Of a stretch of 64,000 nucleotides of DNA, positions 33,000 to 45,070 are shown piece by piece. Source of the DNA: Lutjanus erythropterus (Eukaryota; Chordata; Actinopteri; Lutjaniformes; Lutjanidae). The position numbers were made by a program, and so were the translations under genes. The notes below the pieces were generated by a model, which did no database searches, had not been told where the DNA came from, and saw only the letters and a program-made list of their open reading frames with translations. Positions within the stretch are counted from its first letter, which is position 1, and each line of letters opens with the position of its first letter. The DNA lies in contig CM034608.1 in NCBI GenBank assembly GCA_020091685.1, positions 10,602,522 through 10,666,521 of the forward strand, in the 5' to 3' direction.

Positions 33000-33360
33000 A
33001 ACTCTAATGAGTGACGTCTTCTACACTCCATTGTTTGAAATCATCACTGTTCTCTCCTTTGTGCATTCAAGTCAATAGCACCCCGCGGGCATTGTGTAGA
33101 ATCCATCGCCACACCCAATGCATATTGAAACAGCCATCATTCAATGCTCGGCAAATTATCATACGCAAATAAAAATGTAATTGGACTTCTGTGCGGACGG
33201 AGAGGGAGGGATATGACAAACCTATTTAGGAAAACTGATGAAAAACAGACAGCTGCAGGCAAAACACAGCGTCGCAATGATCTAATTACTTTCTTCCGCA
33301 CATCCTCCACAATTACAGTACAGCTGCCTCCCCAAATCACTGGGTATGTTAATAAGTAAA
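33000..33360. promoter_or_regulatory. Possible conserved non-coding element
   Basis: Contains TGACGTC (33012-33018, CRE-like), CCATTGTTTG (33029-33038, SOX-like), ATGCATATT near 33119, AAATTATCAT and TAATTGG near 33155-33185, and CTAATTAC near 33282. This is a dense set of homeodomain/POU/SOX-like words in repeat-free DNA. Two short opposite-strand open frames here (33137-33340, 33144-33359) overlap and are not supported. Confidence 0.3.
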
Positions 33361-33784
33361 ATATCTCATGCTACAACTCCATTACATGGAAACAAACACA
33401 GAAGTCGCTGGCTGAGCAGGCTGGCTAATTGGAGCTCTGTAGTCCTTGTTTATTAGAATTTGTCAGGTATTTAGTTTTGATTTATTATATGTTACTGTTT
33501 TATGTTCCAACTAGTTGATGAAAAAACCCCATGCCAGTGTTTAGCTTTGGCCCCAAAATTACCTGAAGCCAGCTTCCAGAAGGTTGGAGGCTGTTTTAGC
33601 TGCGTTTTTATATCCATGGTTATGTTCATCACTCAGATACGGGGGGTTGGTGTCCACATACTTGCGTACTGTAAAACAAGAGCCATGCTAGTAGCCCTGT
33701 CAGATCATACATGAGTATGTGAATGCTAATATTAGTATGCTAATACGCTCACTAGGTGCCCTGCCATTGGTCTAACAGCTCATT
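33361..33784. other. No recognised feature
   Basis: Non-coding. 70-codon frame without a domain. Confidence 0.4.
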
Positions 33785-34190
33785 ATTTGGAAACTCCGAT
33801 AGTCTGAAAAATGTTTCGATGGACCAAAAGCCCATTTGTCCGACAGCTCATTAAAACAGACTCTCCTTGTAGTTGCTAACCTTAACTCTAACCCACCTAA
33901 TCACCTAAAGACTTAAGTGAAGGTGGCACACGCCAACTGTGGTAAAACTCTCCTGATTTTTTTCCAACACTGTAAATTTGTCCTCAAAATACCATATTAA
34001 GGGTAAACCCCCAACCAATTCAGCACCAATGACAGAGCTCACTGAAATAAAAACAGCATTTTCTGTATTTTCAGAGAAATGGATCATCAGAGCAGTGGGC
34101 ATTTGTTTTCAAGATAACAGGCCAGATGGCATAGGTAGTTTATTTCTGGCACCAGTGGGCAAAAGTTCCATAATAACCTTTGAGCATAAT
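33785..34190. mobile_element. 'CCAAAAGCCCATTTGT' foldback element, copy 2
   Basis: The left end has GATGGACCAAAAGCCCATTT and TGTCCGACAG. The right end has AGTGGGCATTTGTTTTCAAG, GATAACAGGCCAGATGG and GTTCCATAATAACC. It shares both ends with 39745-40170, and the left end with 7120-7460. The middle is different in each copy. No transposase. Confidence 0.65.
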
Positions 34191-34719
34191 GTAAATCAAG
34201 TGGTCCCCAAAAACTAGACGTCAGCACCTTCTCTTGGTTCTGTTTGTTCTGTTTGACATTTTCAACATCGTCTTTTCCTAACTTAGCTCCACCTACTTCA
34301 AACCAATGAGCAGAGCACAGACAGAACAGACCTCATGTGATCACTCGTGAAATTGTAAATAAAAATGTTCAATAGAAGACTCCATCATCAATAGCAAAAA
34401 GCTGATTGAGAAAGTAGGTTTTCAGAGCCTTTAACATCATCATTAATGACAGGATATGCTGTGGGTCACAGGCCCCTTTGAAGCAGTCTTTTCAACATCA
34501 ATGAGCACAGCTTTTAAAGATGGATGATCACTAAAATCTATTTTAGGACACATTTGCTGGTTGATGTAGAACCGCACATCTGGCCAAAAATAAATGAGCG
34601 AATGAAGTCCAAAGTTTCCTCTTGCCACTTGCAACCTGAGAGTGGAGGGTCTGACCACAAAGCAGGAGAGAAATAAAGGATAATGACGACACTCTGTCAT
34701 TATGCACAGACACCTTGAA
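34191..34719. other. No recognised feature
   Basis: The 114-codon minus-strand frame at 34443-34787 shows no domain I know and lacks promoter or splice context. Confidence 0.4.
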
Positions 34720-35045
34720 TGGCGCCTCAACATATGAGCCGTGATGCTCTCGTGTACTTGAGTAAGAAAGGCGTGCTTAGCTTGCATGCATAATTGATCG
34801 AGTCACTGGGTTAGATGAAAGACGGATATGCTGTTGTGCACAATGAGAAGTGGAAAAAAAAAACAACAACAAAAAAAAAAACGTTTCTCTTCGGCCGGGC
34901 CTTAATGTGAAAGGAAATGGACTGCCACTTATCGCAGATGCACTGTTATGGATGTCTTGTTTCTTAGGCGAAGCCGCTCTGGCTGTTGCCAAAATGGATA
35001 CACGGCTGGTCAAAAGGTTAAGAGGGAGGATTTATAAATAGGACT
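34720..35045. promoter_or_regulatory. Possible conserved non-coding element
   Basis: Repeat-free apart from an A-rich run (34854-34880). GCATGCATAATTGATCG near 34785 contains a homeodomain-like AATTGAT. The CpG words around 34890-35010 are atypical of the flanks. Texture only. Confidence 0.22.
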
Positions 35046-35269
35046 GCATATCAAGTCATATGCAGAAGATCTAAGCCCATATTTGATTAAGTGCTCAATG
35101 GGTGAGGCACTCACCATGTTGCTCGCTTTCGAATTTGAATTTGGTTGCATGTCATTTCTCTTTCTGACCCAGTCTGTCCTGGATCACTTATCTAGAACAG
35201 CTAAGATATTTATATGCGCAATAACTTGTATTATGATATTATATTACACAATAATTTTAGAAAATACAT

Positions 35270-35578
35270 TTGGAATAAAACATTTGTTGTAAAAAGTTAG
35301 TGTTCACTAAATGTGTCTACTAATATGCTGTTCATGTTCCTTAGAAACCTTATGTCATGAGTGGGGCAAACTTTGTACAGTACACTCATTAAACTCATCA
35401 TTTCAAGTCAAAATACTTCATGTTTGTAATTTCTGAAGTGTTCTGAAACTAAATATCAGAATTTTTAAGCTTAATTATATTGAATGAATACTATATATTG
35501 AATGAAGATTTACAAGTTAATTAGAAAAAAATAAGTTGATTCCACCAAAGTCCTGTATGATTTTTTTACAGTGTACTT
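35270..35578 (-). repeat. Dispersed repeat related to 57265-57420
   Basis: ATAAGTTGATTCCACCAAAG, CTGTATGATTTTTTTACAGT at the right end is the reverse complement of the left end of 57265 onward (CAAAAATCATACAAGAATTT, AGTGGAATCAACTGATCTTG). Both carry TCAAGTCAAAA and AACTCAT words. Non-coding. Confidence 0.55.
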
Positions 35579-36409
35579 CTGAGTAATTTTTTTGTATCGC
35601 TGTGGAAAAATGGAAAAATGTCTATGCTTTTTTCAAAATAAATGATAGGAATTTGATGTAGATGTTGTGATTTACGAACATACAGATGTATCTGAATGAC
35701 AGTTAACAGAGTGATACTCCTCATATTGTTTCCGGAGACATTTCTGTCACTTACATCATAAACTCACACCACTTTTTTATTAATGCCAGACAGGTCTATC
35801 TTTCCACCTCTGGCATTTTGATTTTGCGATATCTCACTCATCAGGGCGAAACTCAGTTTTTTGAGGTAAGAGTTCACACTGGAGGACAGAACTGTTCATC
35901 TTTCTCTGCTTCGTCCTCAAAGTTTCATTTGGTGTTTTATTGAAGCTGCTTTCTTGCTTCTCTATGCAATCTGTCATCTACTGTGCCCACACCAGCTCTA
36001 CACTATCTGTCTGTATAATGCTGCAAAATGGATTGTGGAGGAGAGCTAGACAGACAGCTACTTGAATAAAACTCTCAATAGCATCAAAAAGACAGACAGC
36101 TACAGTTTTACCCATCCTTTTCTTCCGGAGATGGCTGTGTGTGGTGCATGGCTGTGGTATGTTTTTGTATCGTTCATCTGTAACAGTACAAATGAGAAAT
36201 TGTGTTTTCATTGTTATACTCAGTTTACTGCTTCTGACTGACTGACTTTCTTACGGCAAAATGTTGCAACATGAAAGTGTTCCAGTACAGAACGTTCTGT
36301 CAGTTCTAGCAGCAGGGCCAGATTCACCCTGTAGCAAAACATGAGCTCTGGGCCCCTCTGGACCCCCGTTTCCTCCCACTCTCTGCGCTTTTTTGTAGTG
36401 TGTGTGTCA
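35579..36409. other. No recognised feature
   Basis: Non-coding. 77-codon frame at 35978-36211 without a domain. Confidence 0.4.
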
Positions 36410-36500
36410 TGTTGGCTTTAAACCTGCAATCACTACTTTTTGGCCACTTGGGGGACAGCGGAAACAAGCTGTTAACACATCACTGATATACTGCGTAAGA
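36410..36500. repeat. Short dispersed fish repeat
   Basis: TTTTTGGCCACTTGGGGGAC, AAACAAGCTGTTAACA and CACTGATATACTGCG follow the order of a familiar short fish repeat (from memory). Confidence 0.4.
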
Positions 36501-37529
36501 GGATGAAACACCTGATGAATGTATGAATGTAAGTCTTTCTATCAGATACCAGCTCCTTACCTCAAATATCTAGACCTATACATTCAAATCATACTGGTTT
36601 TTGTGTTTTCCGTAAAAGAAAAATGATAGGATACACAAACCTCTGTATAATTAATCAGTTTTCTGTTTAGCAAAATTCCTCTATGATCCTCTCACAGATA
36701 TTCGATAGATAATGCTGGATGTGTGTCAACTGCAGTTTCTTTTCATAGATTAAAGATTAATTATACATTCAAATATAGGTTATATATATTAAAAGCAGAG
36801 CATGTCATACCGGGAAAACCTCCAAATGGTCTCAGTCAAGCTATATACATGTAAATTTATTCAATGTACTGTTATTTTTCTTTTTTCTTTTGCTGTTGTT
36901 GTTTATGTTTGCTTGTTTGATTTAAAGAAATATATAAAATTAATAAATATAAATATAGATTAAAAAATTTTTTACCCTTAGAAAGTTGGCTGCAACTTTA
37001 AGTTATGTGTGCAGGTATTTCCTTTCAACAGCAACCTTCACCAGGCGAGAACTCTGTATGTGGACTGGGAGGTCAAACCCAGGGCAGAGAATCACAAAGC
37101 CGCTGCTCATTAAGCTAATTACTCTGAGTGCATGGTTGTAAGTGAGGGCCGCTCAGATGAGTGGATCAACATCTTGGTCAACTCAGATCTTCTCATTTGT
37201 GGATGTTGTGGCTGGACAGTCAGAGGACACAGAAAATCAGCTTTAAACTATGTAATTGTATTTGCTCCATTATTTTTTACAAATTGAAGTTAAAACTGTA
37301 AGACATCTATGCACACTAAAGGTTAATTTCTGTCAAACTTTGTTCACAAAGTTGTTAAACTTGATGATTGCGACCAATTCTTCTACAAATAGTTATAAAA
37401 ATGATAAAATCAAAATTGGGGGACCATTAGCCAGCTCCACAACAGAGCCACGGGGTCGACCACGTTATTGTTTTCTTTGTAGAAATTGATATGAAATTTG
37501 AACTTAATGCTCTTATGGCCATTAGCTCA
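36501..37529. other. No gene; AT-rich stretch at 36740-36970
   Basis: Low-complexity TATA/AAT-rich sequence, otherwise nothing recognised. Confidence 0.4.
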
Positions 37530-37765
37530 TTCATTCATCATCCGTAAGCACTTACCCTTGACAGGTCGCAGGGGGCTGGAGCCTATCCCAGCTGACATTG
37601 GGCGAGAGGCGGGGTACGTCCTGGACAAGTCGTCGGGCAATTTAGAGTCACCAGTTAACCTATTATGCTGCATGTCTTTGGACTGTAGGAGGAAGCCAGA
37701 GTACTCAGAGAGAACCCACGCGAACACGAGGAGAACATCATCAACAGAAAGGTCCTGCCCCAGCC
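37530..37765 (+). repeat. Widespread fish LINE-tail-like repeat, internally deleted
   Basis: Contains GGGGGCTGGAGCCTATCCCA, GCTGACATTGGGCGAGAGGC, GGGCAATTTAGAGTCACCA, TGCATGTCTTTGGACTGTAG and GAGAACCCACGCGAACACGA. This is among the most recognisable fish repeats. Against the usual form, from memory, about 60 bp are missing between the GACAAGTCG and GGGCAATTT words. The two opposite open frames through it (37498-37902 plus, 37527-37769 minus) are not genes. Confidence 0.75.
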
Positions 37766-39744
37766 ACAAACTAACTGCAGCACCAGTCTTTTGTGTTCAA
37801 AGCTTATCTTGTGCCATTATTGAATACATTATTTTGTTATTATCACAAACTAAGCTTTTCTCTGACTGGCACTTAAGTGAGCACCACTATTTCCCAATGT
37901 GAGTTTGCACCAAAGTGAGCATCCAAACAAGCAGATGTCTCAGAGGGAGTCGAGCTTCTTTTTTGGCTTTTCACAGTGCTGGGATTTTCAAAACAAAAGC
38001 TCAAGGCTTCCCAGTCAGTGGGGAATCGATTCTTCTGTGTCCAATAATTTGATGCCTACACCTTTGCTTCTAATGTTTTCAGTCCTCCAGCACTGGTGAA
38101 GATGACATACGACCTCCCATTGGTTCCTGCATGAACAGCTTTCAGACACAGAATCCTATTCTTTTAAACGGTTTTTGTATCAGAGCAAAACTTTTCCTGT
38201 GAAAGCATCAGACAAGAAAGGTTAGAAGGTTAGAAACTATAAAATGTATTAGGAAGCAACCCACAGATGTTATAACCTCGGGGTTATAGACTGTCAAAAC
38301 ATGATGCTGGTGTTGAGTCCACAATTACAGGTAGCTGAATTGACCCGAGGCTTTAAGCTTTCTTATCATATCCAAGTTCACAGTCTCCAATCTTTAAATG
38401 CCCCCCACAGACCTCAGACAGAAGTTTAAAACCTAAAAGCTTTAAAAGGTTTTCCTCTGTGTATCAGCTCACTGGTCTGTTTAAAACCATTGACCAGTGA
38501 GTGCTTTGATGCACTCCAAATGTGACCTGGTATTAACATGCACACTGGTTGACTGGAATGTAACCAGAAACCATGACCAAAAGGTGTAAATGCACTCAGG
38601 ACACATTGAGAGTGGAGACTCGTCTGACCGACAAACCACCTCCGGAGGTGGTCAGGGGCAAATTCGACCATGTTAACAGTAAAATTTAAAAGCACTGTCT
38701 CTCTAACCCACATGGTAGAGCAACTGAGATGAGCTGCTCAGACAGTAACGCAGCTTAAAGTGTCAGGGTGTTGCTGAATGGAACACAAGAGACAGGGTAT
38801 TAACAAGAAATGTTAATGAGAGGATATGATGTTTTTGACAAGCTGCTGAGAGAAAGGAGTTAACGTGCATCTGATTTAGTCACAGTCCACGCACAAAATG
38901 CACATTTAGTCAGGTATAAATGAGAGAAAGTGGCCTACAGACATTAGAAATACACTTTGGACTGCTGCTGGCAGATGAGTTGGCAACACTTTTCAGTCCT
39001 GTAACGTGTTTTACTGCATATTTATCAATCTGATCAAACACTTTATGCCAGCCTTTGGTACTTACAATGCCACAAGTGGACAGATGTCTGTTTTAGTGGA
39101 GTTTCATTTGGCAACCAGCATGCATCTGCAAATCTGCTTGATCTGTACTAATCAGAAGTTAATTTTTGTGCATTTATGTCTTTTGGTAAGCTGATGCTAC
39201 AGATTCTAGGCATGAAAATAACTAGTAACTAAATGCTCCTACAGTCCCATTGATATCAAAATAAGAAGAATTATCAGAAGCTGTGGGTGTAGCTTTAATG
39301 CTAATTTCACTGGGCTGTCTTTCATGTTTATACAGCAGGCTATTGGGAGGTTGAGTACATGGTTAATACAGGCTGTCAACCATTTAAATCTTCTTCTAGG
39401 TGTTCATTACAAGAACAGTTGTGTGTTAATGTTGTCCAACATGTTATGTGTACTTGTCAAGCTTAACTCAGTGAATATTGTTTTTGTGAGTAAGCGAGTG
39501 AATCATGCTTCTGCACTGGAGAGCACAGGTGGCTGTAACATGCTAAGTAAGCGAGCCAAGCTCTGTCCACCAACAGTTGTTCACAGCCAGCCAACTGAAT
39601 TACTAAGGAAAGGATGCCTATTACTACAGACAAGGAAACTGCATGGTCACGTCTTTGTGTCAATTTGCGCTCCAGAGGGAAAATTTACACACACTTGTGT
39701 TGTTTTCACAACTGCACCAACTATAAAGGCGCCATGATGCATAT
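37766..39744. other. No recognised gene
   Basis: Non-coding. The 95-codon frame at 38426-38713 and the 137-codon frame at 39324-39737 show no domain. An 18-bp perfect palindrome is at 38635-38652. Confidence 0.4.
38635..38652. repeat. 18-bp perfect palindrome
   Basis: ACCACCTCCGGAGGTGGT is self-complementary with no spacer. It may belong to an old MITE centre or be a chance or protein-binding site. Confidence 0.9.
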
Positions 39745-40170
39745 TCTGAAACTTCAATAGTATGGACAATGCTCCATTGGTCCAAAAGCCCATAGCCTAT
39801 TTTCTTGAAAACAAAAGGTGTTTGCTTTAAAAGCCCATTTCCCTGAAAATATATATATTATGCGGTTGTTAGTTAAACATTTGCCATGTCTTTTCACAGC
39901 GCTGAATCAGTGATGGTTTTGTTTCTGATCTTTCTGGCCTGACACCAAACAACATTTCAAGTTATTTTACTGTTGCAGGCAAATTTCCAGTCTTGAAATA
40001 AAATAATGAGAGTTTTACCTAACCCTATACCTTAACAATAAACTTACCACTACCCCTAAGACTGGAGAGTATATTTTCATCAGGACCTTAGGAGCAATGG
40101 GCATTTGTTTCTGGGATAACAGGCTGCTGGACAAATGGATTTTCAAACTACTGGGGTTTCATAATAACCC
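39745..40170. mobile_element. 'CCAAAAGCCCATTTGT' foldback element, copy 3
   Basis: The left part CATTGGTCCAAAAGCCCAT and the middle ACACCAAACAACATTTCAAG match copy 1 (7120-7460). The right part AATGGGCATTTGTTTCTGGG, ATAACAGGCTGCTGGACAAA and TTTCATAATAACC matches copy 2 (33785-34190). The right end read in reverse (TTTGTCCAGCAGCCTGTTAT) mirrors the left end of copies 1 and 2, supporting long inverted termini. Confidence 0.65.
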
Positions 40171-40500
40171 GCAATTTCCACCAAGCACGGCTGCGCTGCG
40201 TTACGGCTGTGCCGTGGCAGTCGGACCGATTTTATGCCATTCTAGACAATGCTTGTAATTCCACCAGGAGCGCTGCAACGTGTTTCAGATGCGTCCCAGG
40301 AGTGGCTGGATCCTCTGCTCCGCAGAGAATATGCGAGTATCCAAGTCTATTTCTGACGAATGCCACGTCAATTACCATAGAGCAGATTGAACGGTCAGGA
40401 AGTCAGACACAGAAAAGGCAGGGAGAATCCAGTTAACTTCCAAAACAAAAGAGCCCGTGCAGACTCACGATCATAAAGACAGACAGAAAAGAAACTATGT
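40171..40500. repeat. GC-richer possible dispersed repeat
   Basis: CAATTTCCACCAAGCACGGC at 40171 and AATTCCACCAGGAGCGCTGC at 40257 are partial direct copies; the block is CpG-rich relative to its flanks. I recall similar sequence as a fish repeat, but weakly. The 75-codon frame at 40209-40436 is unsupported. Confidence 0.3.
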
Positions 40501-42809
40501 CACCACATAGCCTGCGTATTCATAGTAGAAGCAACAGAGAGCAAGGACAGAGGACTTAATCAACAAAATCTGAGCAAGTAAACATAGAACTGTGGTGCAG
40601 ATGTGCTGCACCTGGTGGAATTTACCCTGTCTGACCAATGGGCAGTCCTCCTCTGAAACTAGCTTTGTGTTGTGTTTGAGCTTACAGTCATAATGTTTAG
40701 AATGCATGAATATTAAATATGAACAAATAAGACTAAATCCTCACAGACAAAAAATAGAATGTTCTTTAGCTTTGTCGACTAAAACTAACAAATAACTAAT
40801 GACAAAGATGTGACAGATGTGAACTAATGTGACAAAGAAGAATTCTCACATTTTGGTCAAAATAGACTAAATCTAAATGTAGTCAATGTAGTAAATGTTC
40901 ATTACAAAGAAGTTATAAAGTAATAATTTCACAGTTGCTAAAGTCTCTTCAGAACTTTTTGTGAATATTGCACACATGATTTTATTATAACTCTCCAGCA
41001 CAACTTTCAGATTTATAGTTATATAATAAAAAAAATCACTGCTAAAAATATAAATAACAAAAATAGTGTAGTCAATGGTAGCAACTGTCATCAAAAGATG
41101 AAATAAAGGAGTTAAAAGCTTTCTGTGGCTCAGATAAAACATGAGATATTTTCAACAAAGTACAAACAAGTCTGACTGAAAGAAAAAAAAAAAACACTGT
41201 CCTGCTTTCAGTGTAAATGATCTCTCTCCTCCTCGCTGTAGTAAATCTCACTAACTGTATTGATCTTCCTCCCTTCTGGAAATAAGTGGCTGAGGTGAGG
41301 GAGCCTCTACCATGTTGTTTTGCTCTCACATCCGTCTGTGTCGTCCGCTGGCTGCCTACAGCGGCAGCAATAATCTGAATGTGATAGACCGCTCCTGGCC
41401 ACGTTGGCCCCATCCGCAATGCACGGACTATTATGATGATAGTCCACTGAAGATGAGAGTCTGCCAGCTATGGAAGTGAACTGATGACAAAAGAATGGAG
41501 AGAGTGCGAGTCTGAGTGCTACTCTGTCTGCAAGTCAACACCGGAACAGAATTTTGAGCGTGCAATCACAGGTTTCTAAGTCTACGTCCTCTCCAGCTGT
41601 TTCTGCAGCTTCTGAGCACTTGAGAACACAACAGGTCTCCATTTTTGACTTAAACTGCACATAGCAACAGCACACACCCACATCAAGACATTGATTATGG
41701 GCATGTTGGTCTGCACTGAAGACTCAAGTTCAGTCATCTTATGGCGATCCAACTGATCCTCGCACATCACCTAGTTTATTCATACCAGTATGACTATTAC
41801 TGGTTTTCATTTGAAAGATTTGTTTTTATTCCCATGTGGAGTTGTATCAGATCACAGTAAACCCAACCATCACTTCTGAAGACAGCATTCAGCTCAGACG
41901 TGACAATGACCCTCATTCGTGAATGTTTTACCTATAATGATTCTAATAAGTTTAAAAAAATAAGAAAACCAGGTTCATGTTGCTCAGGAAGTTAACATGA
42001 AGCCAAGACATCCACTGTGACATATACTGGAGCTAATAACAAGTAGGGGTATCACGATTCTCCAGATTTGCACTGACATTTATGCGAGAACTGAGTTTGA
42101 TCATTGGTTTTATGCCCTGACAACTGTCATTTTTAAATTTCAAAAGTCTTCTTTAAAAAGATAGGTGCTGTGTCATATTTAAAGTGTCAACCCGATGCCA
42201 CAAGTGAGCAGGGATGGAGAGGGAAACAAATTCTAGGAGAATAATGTTCTTAACATTGAAAGCTCATTTAGATTAACGTTCTATTTAAAACTGAAATTGA
42301 AATGCTGTAATGGTTTAAGAACCAAATCTCTTGCAAATAAATTGCATGTGATCTGATGAGTTATGCTGCGTTCCAGACAACAAAATTTCCCAGGTGAAAT
42401 TGTTAAAAACATGGCTGACAAATTGATGAGTTTCTTCAGGCAGTGTAAACATAATTGAACCCTCAGCAGTGCATCCTCCCTCCACGAGGAACACAAACAG
42501 GAAAAACAACACAAGGTAACATATTTTGACATCAGTTTACATGCAAAATAGGTTGTACTTGATAGTATGTATTATTTTAGGTTTCCGGTGGTGCTGCTTG
42601 TTGTTTGACATCAGACGACTGCTCACAAATAGGAGATTTGACTTTGAGGCCTGTTCCATTGTGCCTTTTCTAGTAGGAAATCAGAAATTTTCAAGCTCCG
42701 ACTTTTCTGTCATGCAGCATTAGTCATTTAAGGCTGACACATTTACTGATATTTGTCACCATCTGTGGGTTAAAAATCCCATTGTCCCAGCTTTTATTTC
42801 GAAAGTAGA
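40501..42809. other. No recognised gene over about 2.3 kb
   Basis: Non-coding. The 115-codon frame at 41072-41419 minus crosses a poly(A)/poly(T) run and has no domain. An A-run lies at 41179-41195. Confidence 0.4.
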
Positions 42810-43530
42810 AATAAAGGAAAGGCAAATTTATTTGTATAGCACATTTAAACAAGATGGCAATTCAAAGTAAAAGGAACATAGTGCTTGTAAAAGGAACATA
42901 AGGCAATATAAAAAAAGACCTTTTGATACAATTAAAAGTAACACAAAAGCTAATTAGAATATAAATAAAATAATAAATAATGTTTCATTTTGACTTTAGG
43001 AACAGAAAGTAGAGCTGTCCCAGATGACCTGACAGGTCTAGATGGTTAATAACGTAGCAGAAGATCACAAATGTATTTTGGCCTTAAACCAGTTGGTGCT
43101 CCACAAAATAACACCTGTATTCAAAATCAATTCTTTGACAGGAAGCCAGTGTAAAGACCTCAGAACTGAAGTGATGTTATCCACTTTTCTGGTGGTAGTG
43201 AGGACACGAGCAGCAGCGCTCTGAATCAGCTACAGCTGTCTGATAGATTTTTTTGGAGAGATCTGTAAAGACACTGTTACAATAGTTGAGTCGACTGAAC
43301 ATAAATGTGTGGACATTTAGTGATAGTAGGCTTACTTGTAATTATTTTAATGTGGCTGTTGAAATTCATGTCTGAATCCATGACTACACCAAGATTTCTG
43401 GCTTGGTTTGTGGTTTTTAATATTACCGACATTTACTTCATTCTTATCTTTGTTTAATTAAAGAAAATTCTGAAACATACAGTCATTGATTGTTCAGTGC
43501 AACTAATGAGTGCTTATATGACATTATAGT
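42810..43530 (-). pseudogene. Broken LINE reverse-transcriptase tail (3' end of a non-LTR retrotransposon)
   Basis: Read on the minus strand, 43380-43100 encodes pieces of the C-terminal part of a fish LINE reverse transcriptase: NLGVVMDSDMNFNSHIK, then SAAARVLTTTRKVDNI, then VLRSLHWLPV. They are in different frames, separated by frameshifts and stops. The last part (42960-42810) is the AT-rich 3' tail ending in a GCTATACAAATAAATTTGCC-type word. This order (short C-terminal RT block, then tail) is what 5'-truncated LINE insertions look like. Similar elements in fish belong to the L2/CR1-like or Rex groups, but I cannot assign the clade. It is inactive. Confidence 0.8.
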
Positions 43531-44759
43531 GACCTCAGAATTGTCTGGATATGAATAAATCTCAAATTTGGGTATCTCAAAACCAAGAGATCATGAACCT
43601 ACAAAACTGGGATACAGATTTGGTAATCCACTTCTACCAGAATCCAGATCAAACGTTATTTTGGGTATTTCAAAATTCTAAGGTGGAAATTAGGATCACT
43701 CTGATGCTAAAAATCAGGAGTATCCCGATTCCACTGGAAGGTTGGACTCAGCCTGGATTCAAGGTGGCTGTAGAGACACATTTTCACATATTAAAGTAAT
43801 ACTGATCATGCCAAAACAATATATATTCTACATTTAAAAAATAACCTATAGACCAGGATTTTTAATTAGAACTCCCCAAAAATCCAAGCTGTTGTTGTGT
43901 AAAATGGGCAGGTGCAAAATAATAATTTCACAACTCTTTCTCCGAAAATGCAATGCACAACATAATTCTCACTTGCATTATTCTTAAATATGCAAGAATC
44001 CTCAGTGTGTTGGAAGTCCCAAGTAGATGACTCTGAACTACCACTGGCAGCACCGCAACCAGATAAAAGGTCAATGGGAGACACTCTGCTGAACCATTAT
44101 TTCACTTATGGTCTTTTGATCAATAATAATGATGTATGCTGTATAAGAATGCTGACAAAACTGTTACGTGTTCTTGTTTTTTTCTTATTTATGCAGTGAG
44201 ACATTGAATTAATGATAATGATGCACCTCACAACATTTTCACGTCTTTGTTGACGAAATGTTACTCTGACCTACAGATGGAGGCCTGTTTACAGGACTAC
44301 AAATCTAGACTCAGTAATCCTGATCTTGTGGTACCTGGATCAGAATGATCTTACCTGAAAATTCTTTGAAAAGACAAAACCTACAAGATCAGTTTCATCC
44401 AAAACAGCAAAAATCTGGATAATTCTGAGAGGAATCTAGATTACAAGTTTTGAAATACTGGCACCCAGCGATGAGGTTATGTAAGTTAAAGTGTCTAAGA
44501 GAATGATCCTTCACTTCCAGGTCAAACTCAGTTTGAACTGAGGAGATTCAGATGGCTCAAATATAGTTACCGCTTACAAAAACACCTGCCCTCTTAAAGT
44601 AAAGGTGGACTTGCAGTAGAATATTTTGTGCTTGCTCTCAAATCTTTTGTCGTCAATAAACTTCCATACACCAATACCCATGATTTCTCAAGAGCACTCA
44701 AAGGAGGTAGGAGGAAATAAGTATCCATTTTCCCTTCAACTGAGACCTATAATTTACTG
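43531..44759. other. No gene recognised; possible repeat pieces
   Basis: Stretches at 43551-43760 and 44315-44465 share words such as CAGAT, GGGTATTTCAAAA and CCAGAT in opposite orientation, hinting at an old inverted repeat too diverged to call. 82- and 69-codon frames are unsupported. Confidence 0.3.
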
Positions 44760-45070
44760 ACCAGCAGTACGATAGAACATTTCCTACGGCACACTGCCCC
44801 CGTAACCTTTGACTCTTGAGTGTGAGGCAGTCAGTGGTTCTAAAAGGCAAGCATCAGTCTAAAAGCCAACGCTGCTAAAAACAAGCCAGCTGGATGAAAC
44901 AAGTGCACTTTGAAGGCTGACAAAAGAGACGCCAGCCTTTAATCACATTGGCCAACGAAAGCAGTCTATTCTGGTGATTCTGTCTAATTGTGGCTTTGCT
45001 AATTATTCTCATCAAACCATGGCACATATGGCACACTCCCCCCCCTTTTCATCAGTAAAGGCTGACGAGC
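44760..45070. promoter_or_regulatory. Possible conserved non-coding element
   Basis: Repeat-free with AATTGTGGCTTTGCTAATTA near 44987 and an ATTGG-type word. Texture only. Confidence 0.22.

Noticed and set aside
34443-34787. 114-codon minus-strand frame
   Set aside because: No recognised family and no gene signals; left as unsupported.
39324-39737. 137-codon plus-strand frame
   Set aside because: No recognised domain, ends just before a foldback element, no supporting signals.
43551-44465. Inverted-repeat relation between 43551-43760 and 44315-44465
   Set aside because: Shared words are short and out of order; not strong enough to call without alignment.
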